Source of the DNA: Clavaria fumosa
Taxonomy: Eukaryota; Basidiomycota; Agaricomycetes; Agaricales; Clavariaceae
Length of the DNA: 64,000 bases
Assembly: GCA_951802425.1 (NCBI GenBank)
Contig: OX637797.1
Coordinates: 1,178,001-1,242,000 of the forward strand
Reading direction: 5' to 3'
Shown: positions 23,769 to 38,447 of the stretch, piece by piece
Position numbering within the stretch: the first letter of the stretch is position 1
How the letters are laid out: each line of letters begins with the position of its first letter
Position numbers and translations under genes: made by a program
The notes under the pieces: model-generated
The model's database searches: none
What the model was told of the DNA's origin: nothing
Seen by the model: the letters and a program-made list of their open reading frames with translations, nothing else

Positions 23769-26700
23769 AGTTCTGTCGATGGCGACGCTGAGATGGGCGG
23801 GTGACGAAGGTGGGTGGTGGAGGGTGGAGAACGTGGTGGTGCCAGTGCGGGGGATGGTGTGGAGGGGGAGGAGTAGAAGCCAAATTTAGAGTGATGGAGG
23901 GGGACAAGAGAAGGACGGCTGCATTCGTTGAGTGGATATTTTGCTGGCGCTCGGGGGGTGGGGATGGTCTGTTGGGTATTGGACCACGGTGCTATGGTCA
24001 ATTAGCGTAGTGCGGGGGTGAACTTTGGCGGGGCGGGGGAAGGTGTGGGTAAGAAAACGTGCACGGCACTTGCGGTAACGCTTTACGGCCGGCTCTTTCT
24101 TTGCTGCGTTGGGACAGGATGAATGATGGCTACTCGCCTTCATACACCGTAGCCTTTTGTCGCTCTGTGCACCGACGCGCGCCGCTTTGACGCGCCTCTC
24201 TCCATAACAGAAGTGCTCCCTTTCAGTAGTCCCGCATAAACGCCTCAGTTTTTTTATTCGCCCATTCGGAAATGAGATAAGTTCGCCTATAACAAAATAA
24301 TGATAAATGGAAAACTGAGAAATGGAAGGGTTTTCGTGGTCATTTTACAATGCAAACTTTCTCTCTTTCTCCGCAAAGGGCTTAACCTGCAGGTTTCATG
24401 GGTCTCGCACGACACCGGTCTAGCGGGGCTTTGTTCCGGGTCCGGCAATTCACTCCGAGTCTTCTCTTGTTCATCTTGTCTCCTCTCTTCCACCTTCCTT
24501 GTCATGCTTTTCCCAAGGTGTTTTTTTCTCTCTAATTCCCTTGTTTTGTGCAAACTCATGTTTTCTTGTAAGAGAGAAAACAAAGGGGGGAAGGGCTCAA
24601 AAAGACAGAGAGAATAATTATAAAATACGCGCACGCAATACGGCGTTTACTTGGTTTGCCTTGGTTCATACATGGTTGGTCGCTGCTGTGTTATCTTTGT
24701 CCTCTCCACCTCGTGCCCTTCATCCGAACAGAAATAGTCTCATTTGAATCGAGAGGGAACACGCGCGAAGCACTTCCGATGGGCGCCCAATTCCATGCCT
24801 AGCCCTTAACGTGCCAGGTTGACGTAGAATTCGAACCAAGCGGTGCTTGCGTGCTTGCGTGTCGTGCGTGGCGCGGAAGAGTGGCCTATACTGCTCACGC
24901 AACTCCACGACTCCTGGAAACGTGGACCGCGCACAATAGAATGCCAGCTTGACGACTCGGCCGTTCGTTTTTTTAGCTCTCTAGTCCTCCCAGGCCGAAC
25001 CTGTGCAGGGAAAGGTGGGTAAGTTCACACAGTCCGGCCCTGCATCCTCCTTTCGCACAAATTCAGTGGGCCACAAATTGTCTCCTTTCTTTCCTGTTTT
25101 TATCGTTGCAGTCGAAGCCCTGGTTCAGCGCGAAGAGGGGTAGACGCTGACCAGGGTCACTTCTGTATCAGCTGCCGCGCATGACGTTTGTCTCGCTGCG
25201 GATGTCTCCTGTCACTTCCTTTTTCCATCGTACACTCCTACTAAGCGTTGAAAAACCATGTATCTATGCACAGCCCCTATCTCTCTCCTACTCCTCCCGT
25301 TTAGATACGTTTTCATTCCACGGGATTGCGTTAATAACTTCGGTGCGCACATCCGTCCTCTTCCCATACCTTCGCCGTTGTCATGAATGTGTCACCACCG
25401 GTAGTCAGAGGCGCGGGTTATCTGCAATCAGCGCCATCCTTGTTGCGCAGCCCAAGGGAAGCGCACCGCTTTCTCGTTCACTTTTTACCAACGAGGATTG
25501 CTCTTCCCCCGAAACACAACCGAGTTTGCGCCGGAAAGGAAGAGGGTGAGAATACTTGTGAATGTGTGTTTTTATCTCTCTCAAATGAGTCCGATATGGG
25601 AGTAAGGAGATCGTGCAAGCGAGTATGCTCACCACACCTTCTCCGACCTTCTTCACTATTCCCATTGGGAACGCGAAGTACCGCTGTACAATTCGCCGCA
25701 CGGGTTTTTTTTTGGGTTTTTTTTTTTTTTGGCATTTGATAGCGCCCACAGCGCCCAACACGCAATCCTCGTGGGCTGGAATAACGCGAATTACAAATTG
25801 CGAGAAACAAAGCGGTGCATGGCGGTATGATGAAAGCCTGAGGACTGCTGAACAACCATATAACGTGGCTGCTGCCCTTCGCTGATCAAGCCAGACGTGT
25901 CATAGATTATTTTGCCCATGGGCGCCGCAACGAGAGGTCGGCAGGAGAATGTGTGCCCAAAGATCCTATCGGACGCCCCTGGGTGATCGTTATCTTCTCG
26001 TGCTGCGGTCGCAGAGCCGCCCGTTTGCTTATCCACTCATTCTGTGACATTTTATTCTGCGCGGGCCGAAGAGGACGTTTAGTGGAGCTCGGCGCATTGT
26101 GATGGACTCCCGACCGGGGGCCGGAAAGGGTGAAGCCGAGTAATCCCTGAGCGTGTTCATGGTTCTGCCCACTCCACTTCGTGCGATGCGTGGAATCTAT
26201 CTTCTAACGCCCCAACGCACACGACTTTTTCTGACACGACGTGATTGGCAAGAATGCCGAACCCTCTTTTACCACGGTAGGTAGGTGATCAGCGGTGGAC
26301 GACGATGGCCATCTAGACTGTGCTGTCTGCTCTGCGCTTTGCCCGTCGTGCTACACACGATGCTTGGGGTTCTCTGCATCAGCGACTTTGCTCGGCCTCA
26401 AGGATTGAGTTCAATATCTTCACACTCCACATGTCATGGAATGGCCGTGTTCCGTGTGCACCGAGTCAGCGGGGCGAGAGCATTTAACGACTAAGACCCC
26501 TGTGCAGAGACTGCGCGCCTATCCCGGCTTGTGCAACAGAATAGGTGAGACCGGCCACGATGCCTTGCAGAATTGCTGGACAACGTGGCAGATGGTCGGG
26601 CAGCGAGGACCACAGTTCCCTGCGTGTAACGAGGCAGTCTGCCAGTCGAAGCGCATCCGTGTATGTCACCGAGGAAGGATCGCTGCCGCAGAGACTAGCC

Positions 26701-27203
26701 TTATCTGGTGGAGATTGAAAATCGTGCCCTTTCACCGGTAGCTCGTCGCTTGTCCCGGTGCGGTGTGACGAGAGGACAATGACAACATTACGCTTAAACG
26801 ATGACCAGAGTTCCTCCCAACGCAGGTTGGATGTCGATGCGACAGTAGCAACGGCTCGCATAGGATTTTCAATTACTCCATGAATTGAACTATAGATCGT
26901 CACCCACAGTGAAGCAAGATTGGCGCAGTCGAGCAGTAACATATTGGTCGTGAAGGGGATAGTGACCAATAGCGCAGCTTAGCGAGCTCGTCGACGAGGA
27001 CGACGCCACGGTCGTAGCACATACAAAGACTGTACTAGAATCAGCCCTGGCTGGCTCAAATATGAGAGGTGTTATGCAGTGCCCAAAGGTCCCAAACGCT
27101 TACAGCGCGGCATACCGAGGAAGGATTGGCGCGGCGTTCTCTCTACCTTTAGTGCCTTTGGTTTCATAACTTTTCTTTCTTCTCTTCCTCATCCTTGCCT
27201 GTG
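23769..27203. other. 3.4-kb stretch with no supportable gene
   Basis: Short frames only. The best is a 161-codon minus-strand frame at 26484-26969 (contains LLLDCANLASLWVTIY and ELWSSFKRNVVIVLSSHR), which has protein-like composition but no recognised motif and no joinable neighbours; it may be a stray exon or chance. A T-run flanks 25707-25731. The right end holds the promoter of the TRP-like gene at 27204; I see no clear TATA box. Confidence 0.4.
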
Positions 27204-30200
27204 ATGGTCGGTCGTCGTCAGGGCCTCACTGCATTTCCTGTCATTGCTCTCGTCGTTGCTCTCTGCTTTCCCTGTGCTGTGAGGTCCCAGCGCCCGGCCA
27301 CGCTTCCTTTCCATGACTGCTTCTCTGGTAATACCTCGCGAAAACTGAGCGTCTCCACCGTCTATGCCCAGATTCTCGACTTCGAGCATCCCAATAGTCG
27401 CCTTAATATCACTCTCCTCGGTGCTTCTAGCCATGGCATCTTCGGCTTCGAGAACGACAGTAATCTAGGTGTGTTGTCCTGTGTCTCTCCTCTGGATGCG
27501 TGACTGAATTTGTTCAACCAGCCACCTTGTTCACTTCAACCAGCGTCCTAACATTTAATCTATGGACGAACAGCTCATACCTCTGCTCAACCCTTAGGCC
27601 TCCATCGCCTCTGCGTTCCAACGTCAGCGACGATGGCACTTATTGTCCTATTCCACCCGGCCCTTTTGGCTTGTCAACGTCAATACCTTGGACTTCAAGT
27701 CACTCGTTTACCACTGTCGGCACACGTTTGCGAGCTGTCGATGGCTTCAACACTGAACTGTTCTGCCTGGACGTATCAACGACGCCTCTCGACCCCGACG
27801 ACAACAATCCGTTCGGAGACGCCGTCATCATAAAGTGGTCCACTATAGCCCTCACTTTGGCCTACTTCCTCGTCGTCGGCGGGGCGAGGATTGCCTCCGC
27901 TTGGGGTAGAGGCGCGAGTCGGCCCGCGCCAGGCTGGTGGCCCAAAGTGGAGCGTGCTGGCTTCGTCTTCGCAAGCGCTGTCAGCGGAGAACGGCTCTCG
28001 TCGTCTCGGGCGCTTCTGAGGTTCTGTGCGTGTTCGACACCCTGACATTTATTACGCGCTTTCGTTAACGTGTGGATTGGCCACAGGCACTCCGTCCATG
28101 CGAGACATCGTCTTTCATTGCCAATGGTGTGTTGCTCTGGGCTTGGTCGCGGTGCAGTGGCCTGCCTTTGTATGTACGTGGACTGTGACACCAACGATCC
28201 TTGAATATATCATTGAGATCTTCTTGCTCATGTCATAGACCCCATATTGTCGCAGACAGCATGGTCAATGCTTTTATTCAGTAAGCTCATCGCAGTTTCC
28301 CTTTTGGCTATGTTGCAATAACGGAGTCATAGACGTCACGCTTAGTCGCGGTGCGAGAACATGGCATCCGCTCTCTGTAGAGCCATTCAATCCACCGGCC
28401 TCGTTCAGGGATCAACTGAGTGATATCAATTCACCACTCTTTATTGATCCAAATACCCCAAATCGCCTGTTCGCGTTACCCATGAGTGCGACCCCTGGCA
28501 TAACATCGTTCGCCTTCGCAGTTGGTCTATTTCCACAAGATCTCTTTGGCGTTTGCCTCAAGTTATTCCTTGCAATCATCGCGGGGACCATTGCAATAAG
28601 CTCGCTCGTTTGGTTTGTTGACTGGATTGCCACAGTCTGTGGCGGGGCAGTAGGGACAACCAGGTCCGCCGTGGCCATAGAGAGGAGTCCGCGGTTTTCT
28701 GCACACTTTAAGGATTCAACAAGCGCGGCAGTTGCAATCGCAGACGAAAATAGAGTAACATATGGACACCGGCCTGGGTCTCGGTTCGCTCTCTCTACGT
28801 CATCTAGTCGCAAGACTTTCTGGAGAATGAGGCCAGGTATGGGGTCCCTCCATGGATACGTGTTGCACGGGAACCTCGTTAGGATCATGGTCTGGTTTCA
28901 CCTTCCTATCACCATCTTCTCCTGCTTCCAAATGACGAGTGGTCGATCACGAGCCTCCCTACAATCTATCGTCCTCGCCGCCTTCTCTTTCATTGGTTTC
29001 TCCATCGTAATCCCTATCTTTCTTGTCCTGCGAGTGAAGAGGAAGACAACACACAAGCTGTACGACGAAACAAGGACGCTGCTGTGCTTAGGGCCCCTAT
29101 ACAACCATTATCGGCATGGGTCGCAGCTATTTGCCTGCCTATTGTTTGCGACAAACCTGGCCTTTGGTGTCACCATAGGCTGTGGCCAAAGGAGCGGTAC
29201 TACTCAGGCCGTTCTCATTCTTGTGATAGAGGTGGCGTCGGCTCTCGTTACTAGTGTACGGCTGCCGTGGGGACAAGGCGCCAGTATGAGCTTGATCAGC
29301 TTCTTCTTCTGCGTAGCGAGGATTGTCATCGCTGTCTTGCTCGTCATTTTGTCACCTACGGTAAGTTCCATCCCTGCCCATATGGGATGTTGCTGACAAG
29401 TCTCGCATGGCAGATTGGCATCGGGGATGGACCTGGTGGATGGATCGCATATGGCATATTGCTTGTGCTCGCTTTGGTCTTCCTTGCATTTTCTCTGATG
29501 CTACTCGTCAAACTTGTTGAAGGTGCCGTACGGATCTTTGGCGGGATTGGTTTTCATCGCAGCAATCATGCCCTCGACAGCGGCATCTTGGGTGTTTGCA
29601 GTCAACTGGAATGGCGACGCTCTCGTCGGCGCAAGGGCAAGCGCCGCAGTGCGCCACTTGGTTCTCCCTCGGCGCCCACCATGACGCCCAAATTGATTAA
29701 TTCGCCGCCGCCCTCCGTACTTCGCCCAGAACATGCCCTCAGACCCTACAGAGAAGAGAGCGACGATGAGACGGGATTCATTATGGGAGCATGGCAACCG
29801 TTCCCAGCCTCTGGGGAGCCCCAGGCTCCAGAAGTGCGACACTCGGTCCTGCCCGCGCCCGTGGCTTCCACGTCGACCTCTGGGTTCGCGCGGGTCGGCG
29901 GAGGTCGAGCACATTTCGAGACGCCATATGCGATTGCGAACCGGTCCACCCTGACATTCCCTTCCACCGAGCACGCGGATGAAGTACCGCCCACGCTCGC
30001 CGTTCGCAATTCCTCTCGGGTGCAAACACCGGAGCTCCCCCCCGGAGCTATGCCGCCGCACATCCGGACGAAATCGTACACGGCTGTAATAGAGCACCCT
30101 GCGCCAAGTCTTCCGACTCCTCTTCGAGCGGATACGTTCTCCGTAGATAACGTTCACGATGCACCCACGAGCGTCCCAGACGGGCCTTCATCGCCCCCTG

Positions 30201-30457
30201 TGGCGGCGGAAGGAGGGGACACGTCGCTGCCCAAAAAGCGGCCCTGGTACCAGTTGCGAAAAGGCAACGATCGAGAGAGGCGATCTTTCGTAGTGATCCG
30301 GCCCCGGCGATCCCCAATGGAACAAGAACGACCGCGGCAGCTCTCGGGCCCTGAGGCATGGAGGCAGTCCGAAGCTGTCGCGTCGACTTCTAACCAACAA
30401 GATCAAGCTGCCCAAGACACTAGCGATTCGCTCCGTCCACCCCCATATTCTACGTAA
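27204..30457 (+). CDS. TRP-like polytopic membrane protein with ML-like ectodomain
   Basis: Six exons: 27204-27468, 27522-28025, 28087-28173, 28239-28280, 28333-29360, 29414-30457, giving 989 residues in frame. The ATG at 27204 starts a signal peptide (hydrophobic core FPVIALVVALCF, likely cleavage near AVRSQ). Next is a Cys-containing extracellular region with N-glycosylation sites (NTS, NIT, NSS, NVS), then a transmembrane region. Hydrophobic spans include IALTLAYFLVVGGARIA, LKLFLAIIAGTIAISSLVW, FACLLFATNLAFGVTI and IAYGILLVLALVFLAFSLML. The FVYPILSQTAW segment is kept precisely by the small exons 3 and 4. The cytoplasmic tail of about 270 residues is Pro/Ser-rich. This layout matches the fungal TRP-like (Flc/Pkd2-type) family, linked to calcium and cell-wall or membrane homeostasis. 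Substrate is not deducible. Confidence 0.85.
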
Positions 30458-30593
30458 TTGTGCTTTACAGTACACCATTTATGATTCGGCACGGAACCTA
30501 TCTCTTGACCATTGCTTTTGGCTTGGTTTGCACATTTTCTGTGGACCTTTACTCATACAAATAGTAGCACAAGACATCTGTATTACATACAAG

Positions 30594-32985
30594 CTACGCA
30601 TTTGATTCATCATTTCCCTCGGATCCATTCCCCCCGACCCAAAACACACGCCAATCCTCAAGCCCTTTCCTACACCATCCATAGATACCCTGCTCCGCCA
30701 GCAGCTGTGCGGCAAGTGCTTCTGAAGATAAACTGTCGAACGAGCTTTCAGATACCGAGCGAGACATGTGCCTAGGAGTCACACGCTGCCAATGCCCTCC
30801 TCTACACAGAAATCCAGAAGTACCGCCAACGTCTGCTTGCACCCATCGGAAGTCCTGCGGAGTCCCTTTGCTTTTGCCTTTGCTCAAGGAAGAGAGAGAA
30901 AGTTCCTGGACTTCGAGGCCATCGTCACTGAACGCAGTCAGCTGCAGGAATGGTTGGTCCTCCATTCCGCACACGCGAGGGATCACAGAGGAGGGCGCAG
31001 ATTCCCACGTGACGACACAGATAGGAGGCGTCGCATGAACGAGCGCGGGGAGGGGGCAAGGAATTAAGTGCGACTGTTTACCCCGTGTGAGGATATGGAC
31101 GTTCTTATGCTGGCGTGGGTGTCGAACGGTGCTCGCCGACGAGACGAGCTCGATATAGACGGGCGGTATCCACTGCGCCTTCGTGTCTCTCTCAACGGTC
31201 GAGGATCTTGGACGACGCGTCGGCGAGTCAGGCGGGCGCAGGCTATTGAACGTTTCGTCGTATAGTGATACCTCTCCGACGACTGCATCGACGAGGCGAA
31301 TCCAGCTGGCCTTCTTATCGAATGTGACGAACAGACTGAGCTGCGGATCGTACAAGAAGGTGGGGTCAAATCGGAGGCCGGAATTTGTGCGCTTATGCAG
31401 AACGTTCGCATGACTATCCGAGCGCCTGTGGCTCCAGCGCGGGCTAGAAGTATCGATAGGCGAGCGCTGAATACTATCCACGCATTGCGTTAGGAACGTA
31501 ATGCTCAGAGGCGGAGATGGTACGTAGAATTCCTGTAGGGTGCATGAGATAATGGTGAGGAATAACTCTCATCCGCCTAACCTTTACAAATTGAAACTCC
31601 CGTTTACCTTTGGGAGCTTCGTATAGAATGATATTGTTCTTCGTTCCCACAGCAAGTAGGGTCGCGCCTCTCGTCAAGCCATTCTCCTGACGCCAAAGAG
31701 TGTAGGAGATGGCAGAATTATACACGAGGCGAGGCGGGGTGAAAGGGACATAATCTGTCGCCCACTGCAGTGCTACTGGGTCGTTGACAGTGTCCTTCGT
31801 AGATTCAACAGACGTCTTCCGAGGTCGTGGGAATAAGCCTGCGGCTACAAGATCCGGTTTCGGAAGTGGAGGACAGAAGGACTCGGGAAGCGAAGGCGAT
31901 GAGGGCTCAGCAATGGAAAGGAAACCTTTTATAGAACTTTTGCTTGTTTGCGGCCGGTGCCTCCGGGGCGATAAAAGTCTCTCTGACTCTCCTTGCAAAA
32001 GCAACGGTTGAGTACCCTGCATTCAAAGGATCATTCACTATCATGTGTACGGCACGAGATATAAACACCTTATGCGAAATAGACCACTGCGCGAGGCTTA
32101 TCAGACTCGAGAGATTGTACATCCTCAACGTTCGAAAGGGCTCATGATGGGTATTATCAGGTTGAGGACTGACGAGTGCCAAGACAACGCCGGCCAACAT
32201 GCCCTGCGGACTCCCTTCTGACTCCAGCAAGGTCAATTGATAAACACTGTACCGTCAAGATAAGGCTACTGCTCGGGCGACTACCGTCCACATTACCTTT
32301 CTCCTTGCCATATTGAAAAAGATTTTGCTTCGTCTGGTCCTTGTTGTATGGGCTCTCCTGCGTCGTCAAATCCTTGTGGAAACATGTCCAATACTGACAG
32401 TCCGTGATCGTGTCCAATTAGTAGTGACTGATGTCCGGGTAAGGGCAAGAGGCATCGAATCTGCGAGGTCGTGTGGGGTAAAAATCTCGAGCCAAACAGG
32501 CTCATCTTCAAGTGAGTCGGAGCTAAAGTTTTCTCAACGAGGATAGGTGGTTCAATCGACATGGGAGGTGGTGCGTATGTTGGTGCATTCTGTCCAGAAC
32601 TCGCTTGACCTAGTGTATGCAAGGACGGAAGCTGTAGAGGGACTCAGTCATGTGGCAATCAGAGACAACAAACTAAACGGACAATATCGTTTCCCCATCC
32701 ACGTTGTCGCTGTCTAGCGCGATCCTCGTCCGTTATTGCGTTGAACCGCTCGGTAGCCCTGCTTGCAAGATTGGCGTCAAGTTGGAGGATCACTTGATTA
32801 CCATACCTTTTATCAATCCACCCTTGCCATCTCCCAAATCTATCGTAGCGAACATGGTCAAAAATGATGTCGGATCAGGGTATGGGCATGTAGCCTTGCC
32901 TGGTATTAGGGGGATCATGGGCGACTGACTCCTCGTAAGTCGGCAATTCCGTTGTGGGCTGCGGGTCCTCTTCAACATTGTCCAT
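30594..32985 (-). CDS. CNH (citron homology)-like protein
   Basis: Seven exons: 32985-32900, 32839-32807, 32758-32683, 32631-32297, 32246-32069, 32016-31582, 31532-30594, in frame to 693 residues. The N-terminus carries LPTYEE, then RFGRWQGWI, a short charged helix and a beta-propeller-like body. The body includes IRCLLPLPGHQSLLIGHDHG, LLAVGTKNNIILYEAP, EFYVPSPPLSITFL and FVTFDKKASWIRLVDAVVGE. This pattern (short strands, repeated hydrophobic-Gly blocks, EFYLP-type motif) fits CNH-domain proteins, which are often regulators of small GTPase or trafficking pathways. The first intron is GC-AG (32899-32840): no GT donor gives the frame, and the AG|GCAAGG site is the classical GC form. The gene is divergent from PAP1. 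CNH identity is my recognition of the pattern, not a search. Confidence 0.75.
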
Positions 32986-33371
32986 TGAGCTCAGTGGCGT
33001 CTACTTTGAATATACCGATGACTATAAGAACACTGTGAGAAAAGAGTCAAGGTCTAGTGGCAAAGCAGTGCTTCCATCGTCTCACTTGGCTAATTGGGAT
33101 CCTGTTGCCAGTACAAGGATGCAAATCAAGTACAAAATTTTCCACAGACAAGCCGTAGTAGTCGTTGCCGCTGCCTCGCAGATGGCCACGACATTTTGAG
33201 CGCTGATATGGCGGTGACCGTCTGAACGCTCAGACTCCAATGAACGATGAGTAAGAGTCTACCCAGCGGAGCGGGCAGTCTCACGCTTGGATCGCGGATG
33301 ACATAAGGATATTAGCTGCTCTCTCCGTGACATCCATCTCAACAGTGAGCTCCACAAGACAGCAGAAGGAC
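32986..33371. promoter_or_regulatory. Divergent 5' region shared by the CNH-like gene and PAP1
   Basis: 386 bp separate the two start codons (32985 minus, 33372 plus). Both promoters and 5' UTRs must fit here. I see no clear TATA box. The stretch has short frames only. Confidence 0.6.
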
Positions 33372-36130
<2,759 letters not shown>

Positions 36131-36540
36131 AACCGGAACACATTTGACAACAATGGGCCCGACAAGCAATGAAGCAATGTCCTTCAATTCCCTGAAACCG
36201 TCCTTTTTCTATTTGCTTTGCTGCTTAGCTGATTCCCCAGGTTTGACAAAACCCACGTCAAGCTCTGAGCGTTGAGCTGCTACGTTTGCTTGGCATTTTG
36301 GTTATTTATCCGATACTGTCCAAGGATCGTTCACTGGTTTTCCGGCCGATAAAATCAAAAATAGGATAATTTGGGGCATGGATATGCATAACGCGCGTCT
36401 GTTCCCCATCCACTTTCGTCTCCAATTTTCATTTACACTAGCTTTCCTTCCTTCTGTAACGACACTGTAATCTAAAATACCCATATGTAAGTTGCACACA
36501 CCCGATTATTGGAGTAAGATGCGTGTACGTCTGTTTCCCT

Positions 36541-38043
36541 TCAGCGCGAATTCCGTGGATAAGATGGGTTATTAGCAACCGGTAGAAAGTTGCTCGTGCT
36601 GGGAAGTCTCTCTCTGCCAAACTTGGGTACCGCGACTACGGTCGTGTCGCTGATGACACTGAAGTCCAAATCCTTGCCCAACTTGAAGTTGTCGAATTTC
36701 CAGAGGCGCTGGCAGATGAAGGGGACTGTGCCTGGGGGGCTCGCCGCTAGCGATGGGGGTACCGAGCAGATCCACAGCCGGAGGCGGTGCGAGGCGTTTG
36801 GAGGGGTAGACGGGATGCGAACGGAGCTGCGGGACGTCAATGGGGGTGGCACATAAGAAAAACCGAACTTCTCTCTGGGGCAGCGTTATGCGCAAGACTC
36901 ACTAGAGGATGAAGTTGATCAAACTTGGGTCGCAGCCGAGGCGTAAGAGACAGTAGTCCATGAGCATGCGGCCCGCACCACCTGCCTCGTACTCGAGTGT
37001 CAGGTTATAGAGGCCGTACTCCACGCGGTGCCATCTAGAACGAGTTCTTAGTGATGATGCAGCGCTGAGGAACGGCACGCCCAAAGATCACCTCAGGAAA
37101 AAGTTGACAGGTACTCCGCCGATCATAGCTTGGTAGACTCCGGTGTCGTTGGTACGGCTTTTCAAAGCAGCGAAGGATGCGTCATCTAGAAAAGTTACAA
37201 GGTCAAACAAGATCGAAAAGTGATCACCAAGGTGGCCTCGTACTAATCGTTTGGAAGTCGGGGTCCTTCCCCACCCACAAGTCGTCATGCGAGAACAGCC
37301 TGTGGTCAACCCCACCGACGCGCAGCCAGACACGCAGAGAGTGCAGACATCCTGCTGGAAGGCTAGTTTTAGGGGGAAACATGCTATACGATTTGATTGA
37401 GAGGCCTGAGTGCATTTCGCGCGAGATCGGCCCACTTACAACACTGAGAATGCCAAGGAACTGGGGTCCACGGTCAATCTCATGACAACGGGACTGCAGA
37501 TATCGCGTTCGACAGCGTCTGCTTTCACGGCGAGGGAGAACATGAAATGCCCCGGGTTTTCGGCGACGTGCTCGACACTGCAGAATGGGAGTAAGCGTGC
37601 ATTAGAGAGGGGTGAGGGACACAGCGTACGTGATGACAAAATCAAGGGGCGCTGATGCAGCAGTGAGGGTGTAAGTATACACATAGGTCTCTTCCGCATT
37701 ATTTAGTGGGGAGGCGCGAGCCACGAGATTGCTGCATCCGGATAAGCCGCGTGTACCTATGTCAAGACTTTTGAAGCAGAGGATGTACGGACGAATTGAC
37801 GCTCAAAGGGGAGGTGGAGGGTTCAGGTGCGACGATATCACTGTTGACAGATTGGAGGAGGTTGGCGAATCTGCGCATGCGTGCATGAAAGAAATGGTCA
37901 AGGTTGGTTAATATTGAAACGCCGGATTTCCTTGAAAGGGCTCACGAAGCGTGGGGCATTGACCGCGTCGTTGCGGGTGGGAGAAGCATAGCGCGTGACC
38001 GAGTATGAGAGGCGTACTCTGAACAGGGCTCGTCGTCGTCCAT
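36541..38043 (-). CDS. Conserved hypothetical protein, 340 residues
   Basis: Eight exons on the minus strand: 38043-37946, 37870-37842, 37756-37630, 37577-37440, 37362-37244, 37185-37092, 37034-36903, 36826-36541. Total 1,023 nt, in frame, with GT-AG at every junction (last donor GTGAGT is strong). The translation runs smoothly across joins: VYTYTLTAASAPLDFVIT, PGHFMFSLAVKADAVERDIC, FLPAGCLHSLRVWLRVGGVD, LWVGKDPDF, VYQAMIGGVPVNFFLR, WHRVEYGLYNLTLEYEAG. It is rich in beta-strand-forming residues, with no signal peptide or transmembrane segment. I recall similar proteins in other Agaricomycetes but no named domain, so function is unknown. The eight small exons in 1.5 kb make it easy to miss or mis-splice. 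It is divergent from the gene at 38448. Confidence 0.82.
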
Positions 38044-38447
38044 GATGATGGCGTTGATGGATTGCAGGCCATTGATCGCGCAATATAAATGGAAGAAATG
38101 GCCTCAGCATGGGAGCAAAACAGAGGCAAAGAAGCTGTGCTAGCGGAGTATGAACTTTATATAGCTGGGTTTGAACTATGTCACCTCTGAGTTTGAAATA
38201 TTGAGACGGAGACAAAGCCGAAAGCGGACATCTGCTCTGCTGCTTCCCCTTCCCCGCCCGCTCGATCGCAACTCAGGGCTAGCGGCCGGACACTTTTGAG
38301 TCATTTCTGAATTATTAGAGGCGAAGCGACCCGCCCCCACAAACGTAAAGCCCTTCTCTTTCTTCCATTTAACCCTCAACTACATTCATGTCAGCAGCCC
38401 GCGCAACTTGCCTCTGACCCTCACCATCTCTCACCCACAAGCCTATC
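38044..38447. promoter_or_regulatory. Divergent 5' region of the 340-aa orphan and the proline-rich gene
   Basis: 404 bp between the two start codons. On the minus strand TATATAAA at 38163-38156 lies 113 nt upstream of the ATG at 38043 and is a candidate TATA box. No clear TATA box was seen for the plus-strand gene. Confidence 0.5.

Noticed and set aside
24815..24850. tRNA-like GGTTCGAAT motif on the minus strand
   Set aside because: The flanking bases do not pair as a T-stem and no cloverleaf can be built.
26484..26969. 161-codon minus-strand frame with protein-like composition
   Set aside because: No recognised motif, no joinable exons on either side and no promoter signal; kept only as a note in the gap entry.
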